Virus record (IMG/VR): IMGVR_UViG_3300035670_000999
Coordinates: 1-29,090 of that record
From: a virus
Length of the DNA stretch: 29,090 bases
Reading direction: 5' to 3' (one strand)
The translations under genes and the position numbers were made by a program. Positions 7,628-18,458 of this stretch are shown piece by piece. Position 1 is the stretch's first letter, and each line of letters opens with the position of its first letter. The notes below the pieces were generated by a model, which was given only the letters and a program-made list of their open reading frames with translations, ran no database searches and was not told the DNA's origin.

Positions 7628-7923
7628 CGTTCCGGCGAATCGACGAAATTGGCCTTGGCCAAATGGGATTAACCCCCAAACAGTTAGACGGCCTTACCCT
7701 TCGCGAGTTCTTTTACAAATTGTCCGGTTATTACGAAGCCCGCCACGCCGAAACGCGGGTGGCCTTCGAATCCGCACGGCTCACCGCCACCATAATACTG
7801 AACGCGCTCAGCGAAAAGCCCGTTCAACCTCGCGATGTGGTAAGGTTTGCATGGGAAGAGCAAAAAACATTTCCGCGTATGGACCCGGAACTGTTTAATA
7901 AACGCATAAAAAAACTGAAATAA
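7265..7923 (+). CDS. Frameshifted tail assembly chaperone (gpGT-like fusion)
   Basis: A -1 slip at 7594-7600 would join the first 112 residues of the short chaperone to 107 residues of the next frame, giving a protein of about 219 residues. The -1 frame is open from 7528 through the slip site to the TAA at 7921-7923. The fused part begins PEPAGNEPITFRRIDEIGLG and ends in PELFNKRIKKLK. It contains the domain that in gpT-like proteins binds tail tube subunits. An ATG at 7663 in this frame could allow separate translation of an 86-residue product, but the sequence before it (FRRIDEIGLGQ) looks coding. The coordinates span both reading frames. Confidence 0.82.
7594..7637 (+). promoter_or_regulatory. 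Programmed -1 ribosomal frameshift signal
   Basis: The heptamer G-GGA-AAC at 7594-7600 lies in the right phase for tandem -1 slippage and differs from the lambda G/T slip site (GGGAAAG) only in the last base. Seven bases downstream starts a perfect 8-bp stem, CGCCGGAA (7608-7615) with TTCCGGCG (7630-7637). The 14-base loop holds the zero-frame stop codon (7625-7627). Spacing of this size is what stimulatory structures use. The product ratio cannot be read from sequence. Confidence 0.85.
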
Positions 7924-7924
7924 C

Positions 7925-9958
7925 ATGGCTTCTGGAACCATCCTGTATAAACTCAGCCTCGACGCTACACAGTTCGAAAAGGGACTGAAAACCGCCGAGC
8001 GTACACTGAAAAAAGTGGGTGGAAATATTGCATCATTCGGGAAAACCCTTTCCACCTATGTAACCGCCCCATTAATGGGTGCTGCAGCAGTGGCAGTTAA
8101 ATCCTGGGATGTGCAGGCAAAAGCCATTGCACAGGTCGCACAGGGATTGAAATCAACCGGGAATACGGTTGGTTTTACCAGCGCGCAACTCCAAAAAATG
8201 GCTTCCGACCTGCAGAAAACAACCCTTTTCGGCGATGAAAAAATATTACAGGAAGCCACCGCGCAACTCCTTACATTCACCAACATTGCCGGGGAGCAAT
8301 TTCAAAGAGCACAAAAAGCAGCGCTCGACCTTTCCACCCGCCTGGATGGTGACCTGAAAAGCGCCGCCATAATGGTAGGGAAAGCATTGAACGACCCGGT
8401 GAGCGCGTTATCTGCCATGAGCCGCGCAGGGGTTCAGTTTTCAGAATCACAGGAAACACTTATCAAACAGCTTGCATCTACCGGTAGAATTGCCGAAGCA
8501 CAAAAAATTATCCTTTCCGAACTCGAAAAACAATACGGAGGCTCCGCGGAGGCAGCCGTAACCGGCGCCGGTAAACTGGTACAGCTGAAGAATGCCGTGG
8601 GCGATTTAATGGAACAGTTTGGTCAAATTATTATGCAATACCTCGACCCGCTCATTGAACGAATCCGCGGCCTTACAGAAAGATTGAGTAATATGGATGA
8701 TGCCACCCGTCGAAATGTGGTCAGGTGGGCAGCCGTTGCGGCAGCCATTGGGCCGGTTATCTTTCTCATCGGGAAAACAATAGTTCTTTTTGGCGGGATA
8801 GCCAAAGCCATACGCATCGTTTCAGCAGCCTTGTACGAAAATCCCATCGTTTTGCTTATTACCGCCATCGTGGTGGCATTGGCCGGTTTGGCTTTCATTA
8901 TCAAATCCGTGGTCGATTCCTGGGATGCCTTCGCCGGGTATGGTGAAGTGATGTGGAAACGGATAAAAATATCATTCCTGACAGGCAAAGCCTTTATTGT
9001 GAAGGTTTTCGAGGAGATGATTAACATGCTGATTCGACCGTTAAACAAACTGGCCGCTAAATTGGGTTTGGGCGAACTGTTGGGCGAGGTGAATTTTGGC
9101 CTCGACAAAACCGCCGACACGGTGCGAAAACTGCAATCCGAAATCGATAACAGCAAATACAACAACCCGAAAGCCGTGTGGAGCGATTTCAGCGACGCGG
9201 CTAAAGCCAACATGGACAAAGTAAAAGGATGGTTCAGTTTTGGCATGGGAAAAATACAGGAAAAAGCCGTCGAAACAGGCGAAGTATTGTCCGCCACGCT
9301 GGGAGGCGGGGCAACCGGCACCGGCACAGGCACCGGTAAACGCAAAGGAACCGCCGTACCTTCCACCATGGAAGGCAAAGGCACGCCGGTAATCGGTTCG
9401 GCCATTGTGGAAGCCAACGACGGACTGGCAAACATGGCCGGGTTCATCGAAAAGGACAACCAGAAAGTTCAGGAATTAACAAAAAGCTGGTGGAGTTATG
9501 CCGACGTGGTCGGGTTTGTATCCAATACCATTCCCACCATTACCGACGCATTTGGCCAGATGATAACCGGCACAAAAGGCGCTTTTAAAGATTTGGTAGG
9601 CTCAGTGCTGGATGGGTTGAAACAGATTATAAACGGGCTGTTGGCGCAAGCCATTGCCGGTTTAATTGCAGGCGAGGCAAAAAAAGGGATAATAGGGTTA
9701 ATTGGCGCCTCTGTTGGGTTGGGTGTGTTAACCGCCATTTGGAACAGCAAAGTCCCAAAACTTGCCATGGGTGGGGTAATTCCATCCGGTTTTCCGAACG
9801 ACAGTTACCCCGCCCTGTTAAGCTCCGGCGAAACCGTAATTCCGAAGCCTATCGGCTTAAACAACGCGTACGGAATGCCGCAAAGGGTGGAGCTGTTTGC
9901 CAGTTACGACACATTGAAAACCGTCCTCGATTTCGGGGCAAAACGCAGAAATTCATAA
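7925..9958 (+). CDS. Tail tape measure protein
   Basis: A 677-residue protein that likely sets tail length and is ejected during infection. The start, SGTILYKLSLDATQFEKGLKTAERTLKKVG, is typical of siphophage tape measures. Helical, Ala/Gln-rich sequence follows, with an Ala/Ile/Val-rich hydrophobic region at about residues 260-335 that could form membrane segments during DNA entry. A Gly/Thr-rich linker follows at about 458-475. The C-terminal GVIPSGFPNDSYPALLSSGETVIP is a frequent tape measure ending. It is short for the family; the usual rule of about 1.5 angstrom per residue would give a tail of roughly 100 nm. It starts one base after the chaperone stop. Confidence 0.93.
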   Translation: MASGTILYKLSLDATQFEKGLKTAERTLKKVGGNIASFGKTLSTYVTAPLMGAAAVAVKSWDVQAKAIAQVAQGLKSTGNTVGFTSAQLQKMASDLQKTTLFGDEKILQEATAQLLTFTNIAGEQFQRAQKAALDLSTRLDGDLKSAAIMVGKALNDPVSALSAMSRAGVQFSESQETLIKQLASTGRIAEAQKIILSELEKQYGGSAEAAVTGAGKLVQLKNAVGDLMEQFGQIIMQYLDPLIERIRGLTERLSNMDDATRRNVVRWAAVAAAIGPVIFLIGKTIVLFGGIAKAIRIVSAALYENPIVLLITAIVVALAGLAFIIKSVVDSWDAFAGYGEVMWKRIKISFLTGKAFIVKVFEEMINMLIRPLNKLAAKLGLGELLGEVNFGLDKTADTVRKLQSEIDNSKYNNPKAVWSDFSDAAKANMDKVKGWFSFGMGKIQEKAVETGEVLSATLGGGATGTGTGTGKRKGTAVPSTMEGKGTPVIGSAIVEANDGLANMAGFIEKDNQKVQELTKSWWSYADVVGFVSNTIPTITDAFGQMITGTKGAFKDLVGSVLDGLKQIINGLLAQAIAGLIAGEAKKGIIGLIGASVGLGVLTAIWNSKVPKLAMGGVIPSGFPNDSYPALLSSGETVIPKPIGLNNAYGMPQRVELFASYDTLKTVLDFGAKRRNS

Positions 9959-9962
9959 CATC

Positions 9963-10297
9963 ATGGCCACATATTTGATAGGAAGCGAAACAGAAATAAA
10001 ACGACAGGAAGGCGACACCGGCGATATAATTATCACCATGCCCGAAAGCCTTTCCATGACACCGTACACGCAAACGAAATTCCAGGTAAAAAACCTTTCC
10101 GGCACGGTAATCATCAACAAAAGCGTTTCTGCCGGAACCATTACCGTTTCGGGGCAAACCATAACCATCCCCTTGTTAACTACCGATACAAAGGGATACG
10201 CAGGCCAATACCGCTGGGAGCTGGAAATATCCAACTCCACTGAGGTAATTACCGTGGCAAAAGGTGTATTCATCATTGTAGAAGAAATAATTACATA

Positions 10298-10298
<1 letters not shown>
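9963..10298 (+). CDS. BppU-like N-terminal baseplate domain protein
   Basis: A 111-residue beta protein. The opening [21 protein letters not shown] and the later [49 protein letters not shown] resemble the Ig-like N-terminal domain of baseplate upper proteins (BppU family), which attaches fibres to the tail tip. The stop overlaps the ATG of the collagen-like fibre (TAATG), suggesting the two proteins work together, with this one as the adaptor. The family assignment is by pattern recognition. Confidence 0.6.
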
Positions 10299-12022
<1,724 letters not shown>

Positions 12023-12033
12023 AAATAAAAAAT

Positions 12034-12270
12034 ATGATTAAAAGTTATAACATACCAACAGAATACGTCGCAGAACTGGTAGAAGTTTTCAGTGATGGAT
12101 ACGAAGAAGAAATAGATGGAAAGCCGAATCCACAAACAAAACAGCAGTATGCCAGTGCAAAGTTTGACACTGAGGTTATCAACTATGTTAAACGCAGGGT
12201 GCAGGATTACAGGAAAGCACAGTTATTGAAAAGTATTAATTCAGATACAATTATTGAAGTACCACAATAA
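12034..12270 (+). CDS. Small hypothetical tail-module protein
   Basis: A 78-residue, charged, probably soluble protein (YVAELVEVFSDGYEEEIDGK in the first half, YVKRRVQDYRKAQLLKS in the second). It has no signal peptide or membrane segment. It lies between the collagen-like fibre and the YfiM-like membrane protein, in a short AT-rich stretch that resembles the end of the fibre gene in composition. I do not recognise the family. It may be a fibre assembly chaperone, which often follow fibre genes, but nothing in the sequence shows it. Confidence 0.65.
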   Translation: MIKSYNIPTEYVAELVEVFSDGYEEEIDGKPNPQTKQQYASAKFDTEVINYVKRRVQDYRKAQLLKSINSDTIIEVPQ

Positions 12271-12282
12271 ATATTCGTATTT

Positions 12283-12771
12283 ATGAACGGCTACCTCGAA
12301 AACGACAAACAATCAGGATTTTACAGGTATATTCTACTTGTATTTATTCTGTTATTCATTTCATTGCTAACATTTTCGCAAGTAACTTGGCGCCCTGAAA
12401 AGGTATTCAATCCGGCAACATGGAACAACACAAACACCTTTCAATGGCGCAAATTAGACATAACCAGTGCTGAACATTTCGCATGGGGCAGCTTCATTTC
12501 GTTTACCGGCGGAATGATTTTGGAGGATGGTTTCAATTTCAGATACGGTTACGAAGCCGGGGCAGTAATTGGCGGGTGTGTTGGTTTCTGGAAAGAAAGC
12601 ACCGATTACGTGGGCGATTGGTCTGATTTAACGTTTACCATTGCCGGGAGTTTAGCAGGGTATTACGTGAATAAACAAATTCAAAAATGGTACGGGTTAA
12701 GCACAACCGAACAGTTACAACGCAGGATTGACAGGCTTAACCGAAAAATAAACCGAAAAACACAAAAATAA
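12283..12771 (+). CDS. YfiM/DUF2279-like membrane-anchored protein
   Basis: A 162-residue protein with one hydrophobic segment at about 15-32 (YILLVFILLFISLLTFSQ), which is a signal anchor or signal peptide. The rest should lie outside the cytoplasm. The core has the pattern of the YfiM/DUF2279 family: EHFAWGSF with His65, a Gly-rich stretch AGAVIGGCVGFWKEST with Lys104-Glu105, and D-W-S-D-L near 112-116 followed by a Gly/Ala-rich end. A basic helical tail (LQRRIDRLNRKINRK) closes it. Its role in a phage tail module is unknown; cell-envelope work in lysis, entry or exclusion is possible. Confidence 0.6.
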   Translation: MNGYLENDKQSGFYRYILLVFILLFISLLTFSQVTWRPEKVFNPATWNNTNTFQWRKLDITSAEHFAWGSFISFTGGMILEDGFNFRYGYEAGAVIGGCVGFWKESTDYVGDWSDLTFTIAGSLAGYYVNKQIQKWYGLSTTEQLQRRIDRLNRKINRKTQK

Positions 12772-12774
12772 ACT

Positions 12775-15700
12775 ATGGCATACGGGGTTAAATACCGGCT
12801 CGTTTTCGATAATTACCTGGGCAATACCATCCAGTTGGATATTGAACTGGATGGGTTCAGCGGCGATGTTACCACCATCGAAGGGGGCGCCGACCCTCTC
12901 CGGCCCATTATGGAGGGCGAGGAATCCACCCACGACCCCATAAAATCAACCGGGTACGAAATTTCTTTTTTTGTAGACCAGCACGGCGATTACAGCGAGT
13001 TCCTCGATTGCGACGACCGCGATTACCGCGTGAAAATTTACTCCGACAGTTCACTCATTTGGGTGGGCTGGATATTGTCGGAAATGGTTACAGAGCCGTT
13101 GGAATGGGGCCGGTACGAATTGCGCCTCGTGGCAAAAGACGGCCTCCGACACCTGAAAAATGTGCAGTACACCATCGATGGCCGTAAATCCATCATTGTA
13201 ATCATTGCCGAATGCCTGGAGGAAACCGGCCACCAGCTTGATATTTTAACCGCCGTTGATTTTTTACACGATGGCTCAGACGACCCCTTCAGCGCCATTT
13301 ATGCCAACACCGAAAACTTCCGCAAAAACAACGCGGAAACCATGCCCTGTTTGGATGTGCTTTCCGAATTGCTGATGTTGTACGGTTGCCGCATTCAACA
13401 ACAGGCCGGGTACTGGATTATCGCCCGCGTGGATGAACTGTATGATGGAAGCCTCGCCGGTAACGTGTACGATTACCAGGGAACCTACGATACCACTTTT
13501 ACACTCACCGATTCCAAAACCGTTGCCAATACCATCGACAGCGATAACGTGCACCTGTTGAGCGGGGGCCAGCTTTCCAAAAACTCGGCATGGCGCGAAG
13601 CATGGGTAAAACAATCCCTCGGCAAAAACCCGGCTGCATTTATCCAAAACGGTCTTATGCAAAACTGGACCGGCACGGATTTGGACAACTGGACCGCCAA
13701 CGGAACCATCGATAAATACGACAAGGGCAACGGCGATTATTACGTATTGGTGCGCGGAACCAACGCCGCAGCCAGCAGCTATAAAATTACGCAGCAGATA
13801 ACGGTAACGCAGGACGAAACCAAAATATTTTACCTCGAATTTGAAACCGCCCTCATGGGTGCCGAAGGAAACACCGGCCAGATTTGGGCACAGCTTACCA
13901 TTACCGACGGCGTGGATACCTATTACCTTTCCACCCTCGGCGTGTGGCAAACCTCCAGCGGGTTTTATTTCATCGGCTCCGAGTTCGACGCCCACCCGTA
14001 CAACGAACTGCAATGGACCACCCAAAAAATTAAGATCCCCGGGGGACTTCCGGGCACTACCTTAACATTCGACCTGTACGCTCCCTGGTACGGCGATAAT
14101 GTGGCCAATGTGGCCGGCGCCTGTTTCAACAACCTGAAACTGTATGCCGAAGACATTGAAACCAGCAACGCCACCGTTTATCTGTACGGGCAAAACAATC
14201 CCTATTTTAATTTTGTACCTGAACGCATCGAATCCATCCTGGGCGACGTGCCCGATGTGGATAACAACAGTAAATATTACCTGAATTACCTTTCCACCGA
14301 TGCCGCCGGGCTTGTGCCAACAACCGTATGGAACATAACAGGCGACGCCACCGATTATTTAATCAACGAAATAAGGCTCCGCAGCCTGCTCAACGCCAAC
14401 AGCAAAAACCTGAACCTGAAACGCATGAGGGTACAGGGCGACATTAACCCGCTCACCCGCATCGAAGACCACAACGGAACGTATTACCAGATTACCAGCT
14501 TTACCGGTAGCCTGAAAGACAACATTTATGAAATAGTTTGCCTCGAACTGGTAGAGCCGGAAAGCAATGTACCTGCCATTACCGAAACCGACTACCCGAA
14601 CGACCCCGACAAAAGCAACGACACTACTGGCGAAACCTCCGACCCGGCCACAGGCACCGAAGCCGACGGCAACGACAAGGTAGCCACAGTAGACGACACC
14701 GGTACAATGATAATAATGCCGGGTTATCTTCATAATGATTATTTTAGTTATATAAATACTGTTGGAAAAATAATTTTTTACCCAATAAATGTTGCCCTCG
14801 ATACATCCAATTTCGATAACAATCTTTCTGCCGCCGATGACACTATGCAGAAAGCATTCGAAACCATCGACGAACTTGGCGTACAAGGACCTCAAGGCGA
14901 CCAGGGCGATACAGGCGCACAAGGAGCAACAGGCGCACAGGGCGATACAGGCGCACAGGGCGACCCAGGAGCACAAGGCGACCAGGGCGATACAGGCGCA
15001 CAAGGCCCACAAGGTGACCAGGGAGATACCGGTGCACAAGGCCCGCAAGGAGACCAGGGCGATACAGGTGCACAGGGTCCACAGGGTGACCAGGGAGATA
15101 CAGGTGCACAGGGTCCACAGGGTGACCAGGGAGATACAGGCGCACAAGGACCACAAGGCGACCAGGGTGATACCGGTGCACAAGGTCAGCAAGGCGACCA
15201 GGGAGATACCGGTGCACAAGGCCCGCAAGGAGACCAGGGTTCTCCTGGTGTTATTATTTCAGGAACACCAGTTGATAATCAAATTACCGTTTGGGCGGGT
15301 GCAGATACCATTGAAGGGACAGCAAATTTAACGTTCGATGGTACAGAAATGAAGTTAAACGGCCACCTGAGAATGTACGACGGCGATTATTACATTTACC
15401 TTGGCGATATGAGTTCTGGTCTGGTTCCATCCGTTTCAACATCGCGAGGTATAATTTTTCAGGATTCAGCGGACGACCATTTAAAATTTAAGAACGGATA
15501 TGCTACTTTCGACCTTTGCAACGAAACCGGCGCCCCGGTAGGCGCTCAATATGTGGTTTTGGCTGCTGATGGAGATTTAACTTCTGAACGCGTACTCACT
15601 GCTGGCGAAGGAATTGATTTAACCGATGGCGGGGCTGGGTCAACCATAACCATCTCCGGAGAGGACGCAAGCACAACCAATAAAGGAATTGCGTCATTCA

Positions 15701-16626
15701 GCTCAACCAATTTTTCAGCGTCATCCGGAGCCATTTCATTAGCATCGGGAGGGGTACACGCTACAAACCTAAATACCGATATTATTTCAGGACAAAGTTC
15801 AGCGTTAACCTCGGGGCTTGCCGACACCGACGAATTTATTATTTCCGATGCAGGAACAATAAAACGCATGGACGCCTCGGTGCTGGAGGATTATATGTTA
15901 GATGCCACCAGTGCAGGTGATATTTTATACAACAATTCGGGTAACATTGGCGGCTTTGGCAGTTTCGACGGTACAACATTGCTTTTGGATAACCAGGACA
16001 GAATTTTTTTACAAAATACAAGCGCCGATGCTAATTACGATTATTTTGGATTAAGATACGATACTACTTTTAATAATTATTTCGGTATTGGTTTATCAAG
16101 TGATGGCGCAACAATTAACGGGCCATCTATTACTTTTGGAAATGCAGCATCGGCCACAGACAAAATTTCTATTTTTAATGCTCAATTATTTTTGGGAGAA
16201 TATGGTTCTGGCAGTATTACAGGAACAGCAGCATATAATCTTCAAGTTAATGTTAATGGCGACGTTATCGAAACAACCGCAGTTTGCGATTACCGTAAAA
16301 AGAAAGATTTTACAACCCTTAAAAATCCGCTCGAAAAAATATTAAACCTGAAAACATACGGGTTTAATTTCCGCGAAAAATACCCGGTAAAAGCCGAAGA
16401 CGAAGAAATTAACATACAAATTACCCAGGATGAAAAACAACGCGAGGCATGCGGGGTAATTGCCCAGGAAATCGAAAATATTATTCCTGAATCGGTAATA
16501 AATTACAATAATGGGTACAAAGGTGTGAATTACGATTATGTTGTACCCTACTTAATCGAGGCCATAAAAGAACAGCAAAAACAAATAAATGAATTAACCC
16601 AAACATTAAAAACCCGTAAACCATGA
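12775..16626 (+). CDS. Tail hub/collagen-like fibre with S74-type chaperone domain
   Basis: A 1283-residue modular protein. Residues 1-240 ([24 protein letters not shown] ... [29 protein letters not shown] ... [19 protein letters not shown]) look like a tail-tip hub or distal tail domain. A beta-rich, possibly carbohydrate-binding part follows to about 620. A Thr/Asp-rich linker leads to a collagen-like rod at 702-825 and a receptor-binding tip. Residues about 1171-1283 match the intramolecular chaperone (peptidase S74) domain, with [36 protein letters not shown] and a closing coiled coil. The expected Ser-Asp cleavage start is Cys1171-Asp here, with Lys1176 in place. It is probably the main adhesin. 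No separate Dit or Tal gene is visible. Confidence 0.85.
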   Translation: MAYGVKYRLVFDNYLGNTIQLDIELDGFSGDVTTIEGGADPLRPIMEGEESTHDPIKSTGYEISFFVDQHGDYSEFLDCDDRDYRVKIYSDSSLIWVGWILSEMVTEPLEWGRYELRLVAKDGLRHLKNVQYTIDGRKSIIVIIAECLEETGHQLDILTAVDFLHDGSDDPFSAIYANTENFRKNNAETMPCLDVLSELLMLYGCRIQQQAGYWIIARVDELYDGSLAGNVYDYQGTYDTTFTLTDSKTVANTIDSDNVHLLSGGQLSKNSAWREAWVKQSLGKNPAAFIQNGLMQNWTGTDLDNWTANGTIDKYDKGNGDYYVLVRGTNAAASSYKITQQITVTQDETKIFYLEFETALMGAEGNTGQIWAQLTITDGVDTYYLSTLGVWQTSSGFYFIGSEFDAHPYNELQWTTQKIKIPGGLPGTTLTFDLYAPWYGDNVANVAGACFNNLKLYAEDIETSNATVYLYGQNNPYFNFVPERIESILGDVPDVDNNSKYYLNYLSTDAAGLVPTTVWNITGDATDYLINEIRLRSLLNANSKNLNLKRMRVQGDINPLTRIEDHNGTYYQITSFTGSLKDNIYEIVCLELVEPESNVPAITETDYPNDPDKSNDTTGETSDPATGTEADGNDKVATVDDTGTMIIMPGYLHNDYFSYINTVGKIIFYPINVALDTSNFDNNLSAADDTMQKAFETIDELGVQGPQGDQGDTGAQGATGAQGDTGAQGDPGAQGDQGDTGAQGPQGDQGDTGAQGPQGDQGDTGAQGPQGDQGDTGAQGPQGDQGDTGAQGPQGDQGDTGAQGQQGDQGDTGAQGPQGDQGSPGVIISGTPVDNQITVWAGADTIEGTANLTFDGTEMKLNGHLRMYDGDYYIYLGDMSSGLVPSVSTSRGIIFQDSADDHLKFKNGYATFDLCNETGAPVGAQYVVLAADGDLTSERVLTAGEGIDLTDGGAGSTITISGEDASTTNKGIASFSSTNFSASSGAISLASGGVHATNLNTDIISGQSSALTSGLADTDEFIISDAGTIKRMDASVLEDYMLDATSAGDILYNNSGNIGGFGSFDGTTLLLDNQDRIFLQNTSADANYDYFGLRYDTTFNNYFGIGLSSDGATINGPSITFGNAASATDKISIFNAQLFLGEYGSGSITGTAAYNLQVNVNGDVIETTAVCDYRKKKDFTTLKNPLEKILNLKTYGFNFREKYPVKAEDEEINIQITQDEKQREACGVIAQEIENIIPESVINYNNGYKGVNYDYVVPYLIEAIKEQQKQINELTQTLKTRKP
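14881..15249 (+). repeat. Second array of collagen-encoding tandem repeats
   Basis: About 41 Gly-X-Y triplets, mainly as a 36-bp, 12-residue unit of the form [12 protein letters not shown], with an irregular first part (GAT, GDP). The codon pattern is nearly the same as in the array at 10550-11092, and shared words exceed 20 bases, so recent duplication or gene conversion between the fibres is likely. The array joins the AT-rich boundary at about 14701-14790 to the tip domain. Confidence 0.9.
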
Positions 16627-17825
16627 AAATCTCCATCTTCACCCCCACGCACAACACGAAGTACATTCCAGAACTGTACCAAAGCCTGAAACACCAGTTT
16701 TACACCGATTGGGAGTGGGTTGTTGTGCCAAACAACGGCGCCGATGTTTCTTTTTTAGATACCATCGTTGACAGCCGCGTTAAACTTTTCCCATTCATTG
16801 GCGAAACAAAAAGCGTGGGCGCACTTAAAAAATGGGCCTGCAAAAACGCCACCGGAGAAATCCTCCTCGAAGCCGACCACGACGACCAGCTCACCCCAAA
16901 TTGCCTTGCCGAAGTGGCCAAAGCCTTCGAAGATGAAAGCGTCGGGTTTGTATTTTCCGATAATGCCAAACTGGGTAAATTCATTCCATATAATCCTGCA
17001 TTAGGGTGGAGCCATTACCCGTTTGAATGGAAAGGTGAACAGCTTACCGCCATGAACAGCCAGCCCGTTTTCCCGGGACGCCTGGGCTATATATGGTTTT
17101 CACCCGACCATGTGCGTGCCTGGCGAAAATCCGTTTACGATGCCATTGGCGGGCATAACACCGAATTGGAGGTATTAGACGACCATGATTTGATGTGCCG
17201 TACCTACCTGGCAACCCGTTTCGTTCACATTCCAAAAGTATTGTACATTTACCGAATTACCGGCGATAATACATGGATTGAACGCAACAAGGAAATACAG
17301 GAAAATACACACAAGATTTACAAACATTATATTTATGCACTGGCGGAAAGGTTTGCCAGTGTGAACAACCTCATGAAAATCGACCTTTGCGGAGGGTTCA
17401 ACCGTCCGCGGGGGTATTTATCCATCGACATTGAAAACGGAGATATAAGGGCAAATTTAAACGAAGGAATACCGTTGCCGGATAACAGCGTGGGTGTAAT
17501 AAGGGCACACGACGCGCTGGAGCATTTGCGCGACCCCATGAAAACCATGAGCGAAATACACCGCGTTCTGGCGCCGGGTGGAATGTTGCTGAGCCTTACC
17601 CCCAGCACCGACGGACGCGGGGCGTGGCAGGACCCAACGCATGTATCGTTCTGGAACCAGAATAGTTTCTGGTATTATACGCGCTCTTCACAAATGCAGT
17701 ACATTCGAAACAGCACGGTAAAATTCAGGGAATGCCGGTTGGAAACCATTTTCCCCAGCGACTGGCATAAAGCAAACAACATTCCTTACGTAATGGCACA
17801 CCTCGAAAAATTAACCCCTATATAA
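16623..17825 (+). CDS. Glycosyltransferase-methyltransferase fusion
   Basis: A 400-residue bifunctional enzyme. Residues 1 to about 235 are a family 2 glycosyltransferase: [20 protein letters not shown] opens the fold, [15 protein letters not shown] carries the metal-binding DHDD (85-88), and [11 protein letters not shown] (183-193) fits the acceptor-side catalytic acid region. Residues 250-400 are a class I SAM-dependent methyltransferase domain: [19 protein letters not shown] (SAM loop region), HDALEHL (296-302) and [18 protein letters not shown] (311-328). The gene overlaps the fibre stop by four bases (ATGA). It likely adds, and perhaps methylates, a sugar on the fibre or another virion or host structure; the sugar and target are inferred. 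Confidence 0.88.
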   Translation: MKISIFTPTHNTKYIPELYQSLKHQFYTDWEWVVVPNNGADVSFLDTIVDSRVKLFPFIGETKSVGALKKWACKNATGEILLEADHDDQLTPNCLAEVAKAFEDESVGFVFSDNAKLGKFIPYNPALGWSHYPFEWKGEQLTAMNSQPVFPGRLGYIWFSPDHVRAWRKSVYDAIGGHNTELEVLDDHDLMCRTYLATRFVHIPKVLYIYRITGDNTWIERNKEIQENTHKIYKHYIYALAERFASVNNLMKIDLCGGFNRPRGYLSIDIENGDIRANLNEGIPLPDNSVGVIRAHDALEHLRDPMKTMSEIHRVLAPGGMLLSLTPSTDGRGAWQDPTHVSFWNQNSFWYYTRSSQMQYIRNSTVKFRECRLETIFPSDWHKANNIPYVMAHLEKLTPI

Positions 17826-17832
17826 TACAGAA

Positions 17833-18126
17833 ATGGAATGGATACGGAAACTTTCAGGCGATTGGTTCGCGGCGATTGTGGCAGCAATCAGCGGTATTTT
17901 TGCGGTAATTGGCGCCGTGTGGCGTTTTGTGTGGGTACAGAAAAAACAGGAGGCACGTTTGAAAATGATTGAAGAATGGATTACCAAACACGAGGCCGAT
18001 TTTCAGAAGCACATTACGCAGAACGAAAAACAGTTTGAAAAATACCACATGGAAAACCGCGAAGACCACAAAATTTTGTTTGATAAAATCGACGCTATTT
18101 TAAAAATTTTAATCGAATTGAAATGA
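17833..18126 (+). CDS. Membrane protein with long coiled coil, lysis module
   Basis: A 97-residue protein with one N-terminal membrane segment at about 11-35 (WFAAIVAAISGIFAVIGAVWRFVWV). A charged alpha-helical region, probably coiled coil, follows from 37 to the end (KQEARLKMIEEWITKHEADFQKH ...). The layout is similar in outline to XhlA-type or other holin-associated proteins. It overlaps the following holin candidate by four bases (ATGA), so coupled synthesis with lysis proteins is likely. It might regulate the holin or disrupt the envelope like a spanin; no lipobox is visible. Confidence 0.65.
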   Translation: MEWIRKLSGDWFAAIVAAISGIFAVIGAVWRFVWVQKKQEARLKMIEEWITKHEADFQKHITQNEKQFEKYHMENREDHKILFDKIDAILKILIELK

Positions 18127-18458
18127 AAAAAGTATTGAAAGGTTTAACAGAGTACAAACTGGCCATTTTCGCTTTTATTGCATGGGCAGTATTGTACATA
18201 TTGGGCTTGATTTTAGGGTTCGACATTCACCCGCTTGGCACGCTCCAGAAAATCGTTTTCGGCATTTTCGCTATGATTATGATTTATGGCGTAGCATGGA
18301 AATGGTTTGAAAAAACTTTTCCAAAATTAAAGACATTGATTGACCCCGATAATACAGAAACATTCTATTATTTAGACGTATGGCAAAAGGTAAAACTTTC
18401 CTGTTTCTTTTTTGGTTTGTTTGTTGGGGGTATGGTACTTATTGCCAGCCTGTATTAA
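18123..18458 (+). CDS. Putative holin
   Basis: A 111-residue protein with three predicted membrane segments at about 12-32, 42-60 and 92-111. The N-terminus is lysine-rich and there is a charged loop between segments two and three (KWFEKTFPKLKTLIDPDNTETFYYLD). Three segments and this size fit a class I-like holin that opens the inner membrane at lysis. The assignment rests on topology and its neighbours, a coiled-coil membrane protein before and a CHAP endolysin after. The last 79 bases overlap the endolysin gene in another frame. Confidence 0.7.
   Translation: MKKVLKGLTEYKLAIFAFIAWAVLYILGLILGFDIHPLGTLQKIVFGIFAMIMIYGVAWKWFEKTFPKLKTLIDPDNTETFYYLDVWQKVKLSCFFFGLFVGGMVLIASLY

Noticed and set aside
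7557-7898. 113-codon plus-strand frame over the chaperone region
   Set aside because: It is the third frame of a stretch already explained by the gpG/gpGT frames. Its product is Arg/Pro-rich and unlike any chaperone.
8623-9459. 278-codon minus-strand frame under the tape measure gene
   Set aside because: It is a shadow of the tape measure codon pattern, Ser/Pro/Ala-rich without domain features.
14843-15217. CRISPR-like appearance of evenly spaced repeats in the second collagen array
   Set aside because: There are no unique spacers, the units are contiguous multiples of three bases, and they encode Gly-X-Y triplets in the main frame.
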